A stretch of 5,340 bases of DNA, from NCBI GenBank assembly GCA_044344975.1, contig JBIJBY010000090.1:1-5340 (forward strand), written 5' to 3'. Position numbers and translations under genes: made by a program. The notes under the pieces are model-generated. The model made no database searches. It was not told the origin of the DNA and saw nothing but the letters and a program-made list of their open reading frames with translations. Shown piece after piece: positions 1 to 5,340 of the stretch. The stretch comes from IMCC26077 sp044344975 (lineage in GTDB: Bacteria > Actinomycetota > Actinomycetes > Nanopelagicales > Nanopelagicaceae). Numbering within the stretch: the stretch's first letter is position 1; each line of letters begins with the position of its first letter.

Positions 1-1685
1 TCGAAATAGATAGATATTTTGATGAGAAAATTTTTCCGGTATTAACGCCTTTGACTGTAGATCCGTCGCACCCTTTCCCACATATTTCAGGTTTATCGTT
101 GAATTTTGGAATATACGTTAAGTACAAAGGTGAACAGAAACAATTTGTTCGCTTGAAGATTCCTCCAAATTTTGCGCGCCTATTTCCTTTTCAAACCCCT
201 GAGGGGCTTGTATACATATGGCTTGAGGAGATAATTGCGGCAAATCTATCGAAACTTTTCCCTGGCGCTTCAGTTGAGGAATTTTTTCTATTTAGGGTGA
301 CACGTAACCAAGATCTTGAAATTGATGATGAAGAGAATGAAGATTTGTTAGCACTTATGCAGGAGGAGCTAGAAAAACGGCGTTTTGGTGATGTCGTACG
401 ACTCGAGGTAGAGAATGTTTATGATGAGAAATTACTTCTTAATCTAATTGAAGAGTTCGAACTTAATAATATTCAGATCTATAAATCTGGAACTCCTCTT
501 GCCCTGGTATCGCTGGCTGAGGTCTGTTCGATAGATTTACCAATGCTGAAGTTTTCGCCTGTACAGAGCGTTACCCATCCCCAATTGATCGGGCTAGAAG
601 ATGACGATCCCGAAAGTTTCTTTACTAGACTTCGTAATGGCGAAATATTGCTGCACCATCCTTATCATTCTTTTTCTACTTCAGTGGCGAGGTTTGTTGA
701 ATTGGCTGCTCGAGACCCCAAGGTTCTGGCTATCAAGCAGACTCTGTACAGAACTTCTGGTGATTCACCAATCATGCTTGCACTGATAGAGGCAGCCAAG
801 GCTGGTAAACAAGTTCTTGCTGTGATTGAAATTCGAGCTAGGTTTGATGAAACAGCCAATGTTAGATGGGCTCAAATTCTCGAGGATGCTGGCGTCCATG
901 TGGTGTATGGAATTCTGGGGTTGAAAACACACGCCAAAGCTTCCTTGGTGATAAGAGAGGAAAATGGGCATCTACGGAGGTATTCGCACATCGGTACGGG
1001 TAATTACAACCCGCGAACAGCTCGAATGTATGAAGATCTAGGTTTACTCAGTGCTGATGAACTTTTGGGACGGGATCTGACCACGCTTTTCAATCAACTT
1101 TCTGGATTTGCGCCAGAGGCTGAGTATTCGCGTCTACTTATTGCTCCAAGATATCTGAGAGAGGGAATTCTTCTTCGAATTAACAGAGAGGTTGAAAATC
1201 ATTTAGTAGGTAAAACTTCTCGAATTCGAATGAAATTAAATTCAATTGTGGATCCAGAAGTAATCAACTCGTTATATCGAGCAGAAAATGTGGGAGTCCC
1301 AGTTGAAATGAGTATTCGTGGTATCTGCTGTATCGATTCTAGATCGGTTGAGATCGCTGCGAGGCTTAAAGTTAAATCATATCTAGGTCGTTTCTTGGAA
1401 CATTCACGAATTTATAATTTTTACAATGATGGGAATGAAGAATTCTGGATTGGCAGTGCGGATATGATGGATCGAAATTTGAACCGTCGCATTGAATCAT
1501 TAGTCAATATTCAAGAACCTCAACATAAGTTGTATCTAGAAAATATGCTAGATGAAATGTTCTCTGAAGAGTATAAGTCATGGTCTTTGGATTCAAATAA
1601 TAATTGGCAATTTGATTCGGCGACCGAAAATGGAGAAATTCGACATGATTTTCAAGAACGTTACATCAAGGAGGTTTGCAGATGA
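1..1685 (+). CDS. ppk1: Polyphosphate kinase 1 (PPK1), 5' end cut off by window
   Basis: PPK1 reversibly polymerises the gamma-phosphate of ATP into inorganic polyphosphate. The frame is open from position 3 and reads YFDEKIFPVLTPLTVDPSHP, the conserved PPK1 segment after the N-terminal domain. The TTG at 51 is therefore internal and the true start lies left of the window. About 560 residues are visible; the mycobacterial enzyme is about 740. The E. coli active-site residues align without gaps: Arg375 and Arg405 (the YR of TLYR and the R of ARFDE), the phosphorylated His435 (HAK motif, codon 930-932), Arg564 (RGIC) and His592 (FLEH, codon 1401-1403). The spacings 30, 129 and 157 match my recollection of E. 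coli PPK. The two C-terminal phospholipase-D-like domains are complete. The loop after RGIC is unusual (see findings). The stop codon overlaps the mutT1 start, implying an operon. Family assignment is secure. Confidence 0.97.
   Translation, partial: EIDRYFDEKIFPVLTPLTVDPSHPFPHISGLSLNFGIYVKYKGEQKQFVRLKIPPNFARLFPFQTPEGLVYIWLEEIIAANLSKLFPGASVEEFFLFRVTRNQDLEIDDEENEDLLALMQEELEKRRFGDVVRLEVENVYDEKLLLNLIEEFELNNIQIYKSGTPLALVSLAEVCSIDLPMLKFSPVQSVTHPQLIGLEDDDPESFFTRLRNGEILLHHPYHSFSTSVARFVELAARDPKVLAIKQTLYRTSGDSPIMLALIEAAKAGKQVLAVIEIRARFDETANVRWAQILEDAGVHVVYGILGLKTHAKASLVIREENGHLRRYSHIGTGNYNPRTARMYEDLGLLSADELLGRDLTTLFNQLSGFAPEAEYSRLLIAPRYLREGILLRINREVENHLVGKTSRIRMKLNSIVDPEVINSLYRAENVGVPVEMSIRGICCIDSRSVEIAARLKVKSYLGRFLEHSRIYNFYNDGNEEFWIGSADMMDRNLNRRIESLVNIQEPQHKLYLENMLDEMFSEEYKSWSLDSNNNWQFDSATENGEIRHDFQERYIKEVCR
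1668..1674 (+). promoter_or_regulatory. Ribosome binding site of mutT1, inside the end of ppk1
   Basis: AAGGAGG lies seven bases before the ATG at 1682. It selects that ATG over the in-frame TTG at 1676, which sits only one base after the motif. The site lies in the last codons of ppk1, so ribosomes finishing ppk1 can restart on mutT1 at the ATGA overlap (1682-1685). Confidence 0.85.
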
Positions 1686-2572
1686 TAAAAGGTGCAGGCG
1701 TAGTTCTATGGCGCGAACGAATGCCTTTGTCTCTAGAGGTCGCCCTGATTCATAGACCTAAGTATGACGATTGGACTTTCCCAAAGGGCGGTGTCGAAAT
1801 AGGCGAGGATTTGATTCAAGCTGCTTTCCGAGAGTGCATTGAAGAGACTTCTATTAAACCTGTTATTGGGCCATATATTGGTGAGGCAACCTACAAGGAA
1901 AGCGGCGAAAAGAAGACAGTCCATTATTGGATGGCACGAGAACAAGCTACTTCGCATGCCTTCCAGGCTAATGACGAGGTTGATCAATTACAGTGGTTGG
2001 GCATAAAAGAGGCGAGACATTTTCTAACTTACGATACCGATCGTGAGATTCTCTCGAAATTTGTGAAATTGGAGCGACACGTAAAAACTTTGATTTTTCT
2101 TCGACATGCTAAGGCGGTAAAGCGCGATGAATGGTTCGGGGAAGATTCAGATCGCCCCCTTGCACATCTTGGACAAATCCAGGTAGCAAAGCTGCCTATG
2201 TTTTTCAAACCTTTTGGAGTAGAGGAGGTGCACACCTCGGATGCTCAACGTTGTATTGGAACCGCTGGTCCATTAGCAGAAAGTTTGAGAGTGGATTGTA
2301 AAGTCACACCAAGCTTAAGTGAAGATGTTTTTGAAAAGGATGACAACATAGCTATTGAATATATTCAACAACTGGTGAAATTCAATAAATCATCGGTGGT
2401 GTGTAGCCATAATCCGATTTTTCATGAAATGCTCTTAGCATTTGAGAATTCTCGGGAATTTAGCAAGCAACTACTGAGTTTGAGACCTGCAGAAAGCTGG
2501 ATTGTGCATTTCTCGGGCATTCGCATTACAGCAGTAGATTCAATTTCCGCTCCAGCGATTGAAGGACTTTAA
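1682..2572 (+). CDS. mutT1: MutT1-type Nudix hydrolase fused to a histidine phosphatase domain
   Basis: This 296-residue protein has two domains. Residues 1-130 are a Nudix hydrolase with the box G36-x5-E42-x7-R50-E51-C52-x-E54-E55-x-S57-I58; the usual last Gly is Ser. Residues 136-296 are a SixA/phosphoglycerate-mutase-like histidine phosphatase: R141-H142 (LRHAKA), R190 (SDAQR), E214 and H243 (CSHNP). The order and length match mycobacterial MutT1 (about 317 residues). That enzyme hydrolyses 8-oxo-dGTP/8-oxo-GTP, sanitising the nucleotide pool, and also diadenosine polyphosphates. The protein is probably cytosolic, as no signal peptide or membrane segment is seen. In M. tuberculosis mutT1 (Rv2985) also neighbours ppk1 (Rv2984), but on the opposite strand; here they are co-directional and overlap by ATGA, suggesting co-expression. 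The ATG at 1682 is chosen for its spacing to AAGGAGG. Architecture is certain; exact substrate is inferred. Confidence 0.92.
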   Translation: MIKGAGVVLWRERMPLSLEVALIHRPKYDDWTFPKGGVEIGEDLIQAAFRECIEETSIKPVIGPYIGEATYKESGEKKTVHYWMAREQATSHAFQANDEVDQLQWLGIKEARHFLTYDTDREILSKFVKLERHVKTLIFLRHAKAVKRDEWFGEDSDRPLAHLGQIQVAKLPMFFKPFGVEEVHTSDAQRCIGTAGPLAESLRVDCKVTPSLSEDVFEKDDNIAIEYIQQLVKFNKSSVVCSHNPIFHEMLLAFENSREFSKQLLSLRPAESWIVHFSGIRITAVDSISAPAIEGL

Positions 2573-3480
2573 CTTAGCCAATCCATCCGACGCAGAACTA
2601 TTCCCTCCCGCAATGCCCATGGGCAAGTTTGAATCACCGAAATATTAAACTGAGCCATCACTTGTCGGGCGACTAAAGCTCCAGCTACTATTTGATTTGC
2701 GCGCGTCTCTGAGACGCCAGGCAAATTTTTTCGTTCTTTAAAAGACATTTTTGCCAAGCCAGTTGCAAGCTCATCTATCGAATCTTTTGTAATCCCAAAA
2801 TGTTTCTTCGCTTGAAACTCTGCACAGAGTTTATCGAGGGTTCTAAAGGTCTTACTTGTACCAACAGCAATTTCATTTTTGTAATCGCTCAAAGGCTCTC
2901 GAAGGGGCCTGAGTGATTCAGCTATGAATTCGTCTAATTTTCGAAGACTTTTTTCGGTAAATGGATCGCCCTGCAGGAAACTCCGTGTCAGACGCCCTGC
3001 ACCAAGCATGATAGAAGAGGTAAAACTGGCCGCTTCCTCCATACCGCGGGCAATCTCCAACGATCCTCCGCCAATATCGAAAACTAACAAATCTCCGACA
3101 GACCACCCAAACCACCTGCGTGCAGCAAGAAATGTAAATTGTGCTTCTTCGTCGCCAGTTAATACCTGTAAATCCACTCCGGTTTTCTTCTGAACCATTT
3201 CAATAACTAATTGACAATTTCGCGCTTCGCGAATTGCTGAGGTTGCGAATGCTAGAAGTTCATCGAGTTGGAGTTTTTCAGCTTCGCTTGTTGATTGCGT
3301 AATAGTTTCAAGCAGAGTTGTTATTCCTGATTCGGAAATATTGCCTTCGCCATCGAGATAATCTGTTAACTTGATATCGTGCTTGAAACTTTTTTGGGGA
3401 ATTGGTGGAGCGCTACGATGACCGTCGATAACCTCAAGATGCACTGAGTTGGAACCAACATCGAGTACCCCAAGTCGCAC
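2569..3480 (-). CDS. ppx1: Exopolyphosphatase, Ppx/GppA family (short PPX1 type)
   Basis: This 303-residue member of the ASKHA Ppx/GppA family removes terminal phosphates from polyphosphate, and some relatives cleave pppGpp. Visible motifs are the N-terminal phosphate loop (MRLGVLDVGSNSVHL, with D7, G9, S10, N11), the family acidic segment TGDEEAQ (residues 108-114, probable catalytic Glu), the second phosphate loop DIGGGSLEI (135-143), GTSKTFRTL (207-215) and the C-terminal CPWALREGIVLRRMD. There is no HD-type C-terminal domain, unlike the long E. coli Ppx. The sequence closely resembles M. tuberculosis Rv0496 (PPX1, 344 residues), which is reported to prefer short chains. The GTG start is supported because MRLGVLDVGSN matches the Rv0496 N-terminus, although no ribosome binding site precedes it (see promoter). 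The gene is convergent with mutT1, overlapping by four bases. Confidence 0.94.
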   Translation of the reverse strand: MRLGVLDVGSNSVHLEVIDGHRSAPPIPQKSFKHDIKLTDYLDGEGNISESGITTLLETITQSTSEAEKLQLDELLAFATSAIREARNCQLVIEMVQKKTGVDLQVLTGDEEAQFTFLAARRWFGWSVGDLLVFDIGGGSLEIARGMEEAASFTSSIMLGAGRLTRSFLQGDPFTEKSLRKLDEFIAESLRPLREPLSDYKNEIAVGTSKTFRTLDKLCAEFQAKKHFGITKDSIDELATGLAKMSFKERKNLPGVSETRANQIVAGALVARQVMAQFNISVIQTCPWALREGIVLRRMDWLS

Positions 3481-3492
3481 TTTGTAATTATA
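3480..3492 (-). promoter_or_regulatory. Probable ppx1 promoter -10 box giving a leaderless mRNA
   Basis: On the minus strand a perfect TATAAT (3492-3487) is followed by six bases, TACAAA, and then the GTG start of ppx1. With normal geometry (-10 box at -12 to -7), transcription starts on the G of the start codon. No Shine-Dalgarno sequence is present, which fits leaderless translation, common in Actinobacteria. No good -35 box is seen: the expected place (about 3510-3515) reads GGCGAT and lies inside the csp terminator stem. The start site is inferred from spacing only. Confidence 0.65.
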
Positions 3493-3550
3493 GGGAAAAG
3501 AAAATGAAAATCGCCCCAGGTACCTGTTTAGGGTAACTGAGGCGATTTTC
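3493..3550 (-). terminator. Intrinsic terminator of csp
   Basis: On the minus strand the arms at 3550-3537 and 3519-3506 pair over 14 positions, ten of them an uninterrupted GAAAATCGCC/GGCGATTTTC, with one U-G wobble. A U-C mismatch follows, then four more pairs (TACC/GGTA) and a seven-base loop (CTAAACA). After the stem comes the T-rich tail ATTTTCTTTTCCC. The hairpin begins 14 bases after the csp stop codon. On the plus strand the wobble becomes a C-A mismatch and the tail is less T-rich, so the structure is oriented for csp. It separates csp from ppx1. Confidence 0.9.
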
Positions 3551-3564
3551 TAAGGTTTAAGTAA

Positions 3565-3768
3565 TTACTTACCGATTACCTTGTCAGCTTGTGGACCCTT
3601 TGGACCCTGAACGATTTCGAAATCGACTGCTTGACCTTCATTGAGGGTTTTGTAGCCGTTTCCGCCGATTGCTGAGTAGTGGACGAATACATCTTGACCG
3701 CCACCATCTACTGCAATAAAACCGAAACCCTTTTCAGAGTTGAACCACTTCACTGTACCTGTTGCCAT
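3565..3768 (-). CDS. cspA: Cold-shock protein, CspA family (single CSD)
   Basis: This 67-residue protein is a single cold-shock domain, an OB-fold that binds single-stranded RNA and DNA and acts as an RNA chaperone. It carries the RNP1 motif KGFGFI (residues 13-18) and the RNP2 motif VFVHY (27-31). The usual flanking segments are present: TGTVKWFNSEKG at the N-terminus, and EGQAVDFEIVQG then GPQADKV near the end. Length and N-terminus are standard for the family, with no extension. The ATG is preceded by GAAGGAAG. The gene stands alone between its own terminator and a long upstream region with inverted repeats, so it is probably monocistronic with a regulated leader. Whether it is induced by cold or expressed constitutively cannot be read from the protein. 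The suffix A is conventional; paralogues may exist elsewhere in the genome. Confidence 0.97.
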   Translation of the reverse strand: MATGTVKWFNSEKGFGFIAVDGGGQDVFVHYSAIGGNGYKTLNEGQAVDFEIVQGPKGPQADKVIGK

Positions 3769-3772
3769 TGAA

Positions 3773-3780
3773 CTTCCTTC
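3773..3780 (-). promoter_or_regulatory. Ribosome binding site of csp
   Basis: GAAGGAAG on the minus strand ends four bases before the ATG at 3768, with its GGA core at usual spacing. A TATAAC directly upstream (3786-3781) resembles a -10 box, but transcription from it would begin inside this site and leave it non-functional. The real csp promoter is therefore probably further upstream. Confidence 0.75.
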
Positions 3781-3791
3781 GTTATAGAAAA

Positions 3792-3814
3792 GAACGATCG
3801 AGAATTCCTCGTTC
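3792..3814 (-). repeat. Inverted repeat just upstream of the csp ribosome binding site, followed by TTTT
   Basis: GAACGA (3814-3809) and TCGTTC (3797-3792), read on the minus strand, can form a six-pair stem with an 11-base loop containing GAATTC. Four T residues follow at once (3791-3788), giving a weak attenuator-like shape 12 to 22 bases before the csp ATG region. The stem is short, so a function as terminator is uncertain. Confidence 0.45.
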
Positions 3815-3844
3815 GTCAGTCTTCACCTGCTACAGCCTGACGAA
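3812..3844 (-). repeat. Perfect 8-bp inverted repeat in the csp upstream region
   Basis: TTCGTCAG (3844-3837) and CTGACGAA (3819-3812) on the minus strand are perfect complements around a 17-base loop. The 3' arm shares bases 3812-3814 with the 5' arm of the next hairpin (3792-3814), so in RNA the two would compete. It could instead be a protein-binding site with spaced half-sites. Confidence 0.5.
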
Positions 3845-3848
3845 ACAC

Positions 3849-3943
3849 CTACTGGCGAAACGGGCACTGCAAAGAATCGGACTAGGAGAAGGGTACCGCC
3901 CTCTGCGCCTGGCGATGAAATCGGAATTGATACTGGCCAGTAG
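3849..3943. repeat. Long-range 8-bp inverted repeat CTACTGGC / GCCAGTAG
   Basis: CTACTGGC at 3849-3856 and GCCAGTAG at 3936-3943 are perfect complements 79 bases apart. The right copy is half of the palindrome at 3931-3942. They may be the base of a large RNA stem or repeated half-sites of one regulator. Confidence 0.4.
3931..3942. promoter_or_regulatory. 12-bp perfect palindrome TACTGGCCAGTA, possible operator
   Basis: This palindrome sits 120 bases upstream of the DUF3145 ATG and about 160 bases upstream of the csp ATG. Near-symmetric TTG (3927-3929) and CAA (3945-3947) flank it. The half-site TACTGGC recurs at 3850-3856. Such symmetry suits a dimeric repressor or activator, but I do not recognise a known regulator consensus. 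Confidence 0.4.
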
Positions 3944-4051
3944 CCAAATCTGCTTGTGGTGGGTAGATTTTCGACCAGTTTCACACCTCTGAAGTATCGG
4001 ATGTATCGCGCCTGATGGGCTGGGGAAGGTCACATCAAGGTGCACCTGCTC

Positions 4052-4056
4052 GGAGG
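4052..4056 (+). promoter_or_regulatory. Ribosome binding site deciding the DUF3145 start
   Basis: GGAGG ends six bases before the ATG at 4063. This favours 4063 over the in-frame ATG at 4015, which has no such site, and over the ATG at 4069, which is 12 bases from the motif. DUF3145 homology also begins after 4063. Confidence 0.8.
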
Positions 4057-4062
4057 TCTCTC

Positions 4063-4578
4063 ATGAATATGCCCGGCGCTAAACGCGCTCTTAGAGTGAG
4101 CGGTTGGCTGGAGATTTTCTCTGCCCCCAACTCACTTCATACCCACATTCAATGGTCGCTATCTGAAGCGCTAGGTTGCGAGATTTCACTCCAATGGAAT
4201 AACCAACCGCTAGTTCCAGGCAGTGGGCAGTGTCGATTGCGCTTTACCGGAGAGCAAGGCATTGCTGGGAAGCTTGCGCGCGCTCTTGCTGGCTGGCATT
4301 ACCTGCGCTTTGACATTAGCGAGGAGCCAAGCGTGGGTTGTGATGGCTCACGTTATCTAGCAACTCCTGCGCTTGGGTTATTTCACGGAAGTGTTGGCGG
4401 AAGTGGCGACATCTACCTCTCTGAACATCGCGTTCGCGCACTTTTAGATAGCGCGTTCCGTCAAGGACGAGATATTGATTCGGCATTTGAAGAAGCGCTG
4501 GGAACTCCATGGGAAGAGGAGTTACAACGCTTTCGAATTGGGCAAGAAGGAATGCGCTGGTTAAGCGTCGCGATGTAA
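4063..4578 (+). CDS. DUF3145 family protein, function unknown
   Basis: This 171-residue protein matches the actinobacterial DUF3145 family, usually about 165-170 residues. Family features I recognise are the early segment SAPNSLHTHIQWSLSEALG (SAP, then H and W before the ALG), W45 and Q48-P49, GxAGKLARALAGWHYLRFDI (GW then LRFE/D), EEPSVGCDGSRY, TPALGLFHG, and near the end the acidic/aromatic GTPWEEELQRFR. It has no signal peptide, membrane segment or known catalytic motif and is probably cytosolic. No biochemical function is known to me. In actinobacteria such genes often lie beside FAS-II genes, and here the neighbour is an accD6-type gene, which hints at a role near fatty-acid synthesis. 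It is convergent with accD6, 24 bases apart, with no terminator visible between them. Confidence 0.85.
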   Translation: MNMPGAKRALRVSGWLEIFSAPNSLHTHIQWSLSEALGCEISLQWNNQPLVPGSGQCRLRFTGEQGIAGKLARALAGWHYLRFDISEEPSVGCDGSRYLATPALGLFHGSVGGSGDIYLSEHRVRALLDSAFRQGRDIDSAFEEALGTPWEEELQRFRIGQEGMRWLSVAM

Positions 4579-4602
4579 TTCTTTAGCGAATAGCTTTACA
4601 AG

Positions 4603-5340
4603 TCAGAGCGGAATGTTGCTATGGGCGCCGCGATTAGAAGGAGCGCTCGCAAACGCTTGAGCAAGTGCGCTTCGAGAGCGTGTTGGTTCGATGATTTCGT
4701 CAACGACACCGATTTCAATCGCCCTCGCTACTCCACCTGAAATTTTCTCGTGCTCAGCGGCAAGCTCTAACTCCATCGCCGCACGTTGATCATCAGGTAA
4801 GTCGGCGAGAATTCTTCGGTGCAAGACTCGAACTGCAGCAACTGCGCCCATGACTGCAACTTCTGCTGTCGGCCATGCGAAGACCTTTGTTGCACCAAGA
4901 GAGCGCGAGTTCATAGCAATGTATGCGCCGCCATAAGCTTTGCGTGTAATCAAGGTGACGCGTGGCACCACTGCTTCGCTAAATGCGTGGAGCAACTTTG
5001 CGCCCCGACGAACAACCCCATCCCACTCTTGGCCAACTCCGGGTAAGTAGCCAGGAACATCCACCACAACAAGTAGCGGTACTCCAAATGAATCGCACAT
5101 TCGAACAAAGCGTGCAGCTTTCTCTGCCGAAGAAGAGTCAAGACATCCACCTAACCGCAGTGGATTATTTGCCACGACGCCAACAGTTCGCCCACCCAAT
5201 CTTCCTAAAGTTGTCACGATGTTGGGCGCCCACTTTGGATGGAGCTCTTGAATATCGGAATCGCTATCGAGTAAACCGGTAATTAATGGATGAACGTCAT
5301 ATGCCCGCTTATTTGATTCTGGAAGGAAGTTGGCTAGATC
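4603..5340 (-). CDS. accD6: Acyl-CoA carboxylase carboxyltransferase beta subunit, AccD6 type, N-terminal part outside window
   Basis: The frame is open to the right edge; about 245 C-terminal residues are visible, roughly half of a 470-residue AccD6. The GTG at 5217 is internal, because residues before it (NFLPESNKRAYDVHPLITGL) continue the family. The subunit transfers the carboxyl group from biotin to acetyl- or propionyl-CoA, making malonyl- or methylmalonyl-CoA for lipid synthesis, in complex with a biotinylated alpha subunit not encoded here. Motifs are VVANNPLRLGGCLD, DVPGYLPG, RRGAKLLHAF, RKAYGGAYIAMNSRSLGATK and AWPTAEVAVMGA, and the end is NIPL. These closely follow my recollection of M. 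tuberculosis AccD6 (Rv2247). The residue after GGAY is Ile (codon 4920-4918). In Streptomyces the equivalent Asp or Ile separates PccB from AccB, and Ile fits acetyl-CoA use. It is probably the last gene of a leftward FAS-II operon. Confidence 0.93.
   Translation of the reverse strand, partial: DLANFLPESNKRAYDVHPLITGLLDSDSDIQELHPKWAPNIVTTLGRLGGRTVGVVANNPLRLGGCLDSSSAEKAARFVRMCDSFGVPLLVVVDVPGYLPGVGQEWDGVVRRGAKLLHAFSEAVVPRVTLITRKAYGGAYIAMNSRSLGATKVFAWPTAEVAVMGAVAAVRVLHRRILADLPDDQRAAMELELAAEHEKISGGVARAIEIGVVDEIIEPTRSRSALAQAFASAPSNRGAHSNIPL

Larger units (their letters stand above)
3769..4062. other. Divergent intergenic region between csp and the DUF3145 gene
   Basis: These 294 bases hold no convincing gene. 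The open frames crossing them have no family resemblance and no good ribosome binding site. No tRNA or known riboswitch consensus was recognised. The region must hold the promoters of two divergent genes. It contains three inverted repeats near csp and a 12-bp palindrome (entered separately). A weak plus-strand promoter candidate for the DUF3145 gene is TTCACA (3980-3985), 18 bases, TATCGC (4004-4009), which would give a leader of about 47 bases. No clear csp promoter was found. Confidence 0.7.

Noticed and set aside
51..53. TTG as the start of ppk1
   Set aside because: The frame continues upstream to position 3 with conserved PPK1 residues, so this codon is internal and the gene is cut by the window edge.
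2539..2563. TTCAAT/ATTGAA hairpin at the end of mutT1 as a terminator
   Set aside because: Six pairs plus a small, offset inner CGC/GCG stem, with no real T tract on either strand. It lies inside the coding sequence and is probably chance.
3781..3786. TATAAC (minus strand) as the csp -10 box
   Set aside because: A start from it would fall inside the ribosome binding site, and no -35 box lies 17-18 bases upstream.
3980..4009. TTCACA-N18-TATCGC promoter for the DUF3145 gene as a firm call
   Set aside because: The -10 box matches only half of the consensus, so it is mentioned only as a weak candidate in the intergenic entry.
3762..4045. Open frames on both strands across the csp upstream region
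   Set aside because: Their sequences resemble no family, lack ribosome binding sites, and overlap divergent promoters and inverted repeats.
4579..4602. Terminator between the DUF3145 gene and accD6
   Set aside because: The 24-base gap and its flanks show a short direct repeat (CTTTAGC, GCTTTAC) but no usable stem.
5215..5217. GTG (minus strand) as the start of accD6
   Set aside because: The open frame and family-like residues extend to the right window edge, so the start is outside.

Overview
The window looks like chromosomal DNA from an actinobacterium of low to moderate GC. Three markers are typical of Actinobacteria: a MutT1-type Nudix hydrolase fused to a histidine phosphatase, a short Ppx/GppA protein of the mycobacterial Rv0496 type, and a DUF3145 protein next to an AccD6-type carboxyltransferase. 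Hand counts of single 60-base lines give 38% GC (61-120) and 30% (1201-1260) in ppk1, against 50% (4681-4740) and 48% (5041-5100) in accD6. This is far below Streptomyces or Mycobacterium. A streamlined freshwater actinobacterium (Nanopelagicales-like) is a reasonable guess, but it is an inference. No mobile element, CRISPR array, rRNA or tRNA was seen.

Left half (1-3480), polyphosphate and nucleotide housekeeping. The 3' part of ppk1 (polyphosphate kinase) runs rightward and overlaps mutT1 by the four bases ATGA, so the two form one translationally coupled unit. mutT1 ends tail to tail against ppx1 (exopolyphosphatase), and the two stop codons share a TTAA. Synthesis (ppk1) and degradation (ppx1) of polyphosphate are thus encoded side by side but transcribed toward each other.

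Middle (3481-4062), the regulatory part. ppx1 appears to be transcribed as a leaderless mRNA: a perfect TATAAT ends exactly six bases before its GTG. That promoter abuts a strong intrinsic terminator closing the upstream cold-shock gene csp. Upstream of csp lies a 294-base gap shared with the divergent DUF3145 gene. It holds three inverted repeats and a 12-bp perfect palindrome, which could be a structured csp leader and/or operators.

Right part (4063-5340), fatty-acid region. A DUF3145 gene runs rightward and meets the C-terminal half of an accD6-type acyl-CoA carboxyltransferase gene running leftward from beyond the right edge. In many actinobacteria these two families lie near the FAS-II genes (fabD, fabH, acpP, fabF), so those genes are expected just beyond position 5340.

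The genes themselves are ordinary and well recognised. The least explained features are the csp upstream region, the promoter-terminator overlap before ppx1, and an unusually diverged loop in PPK1.
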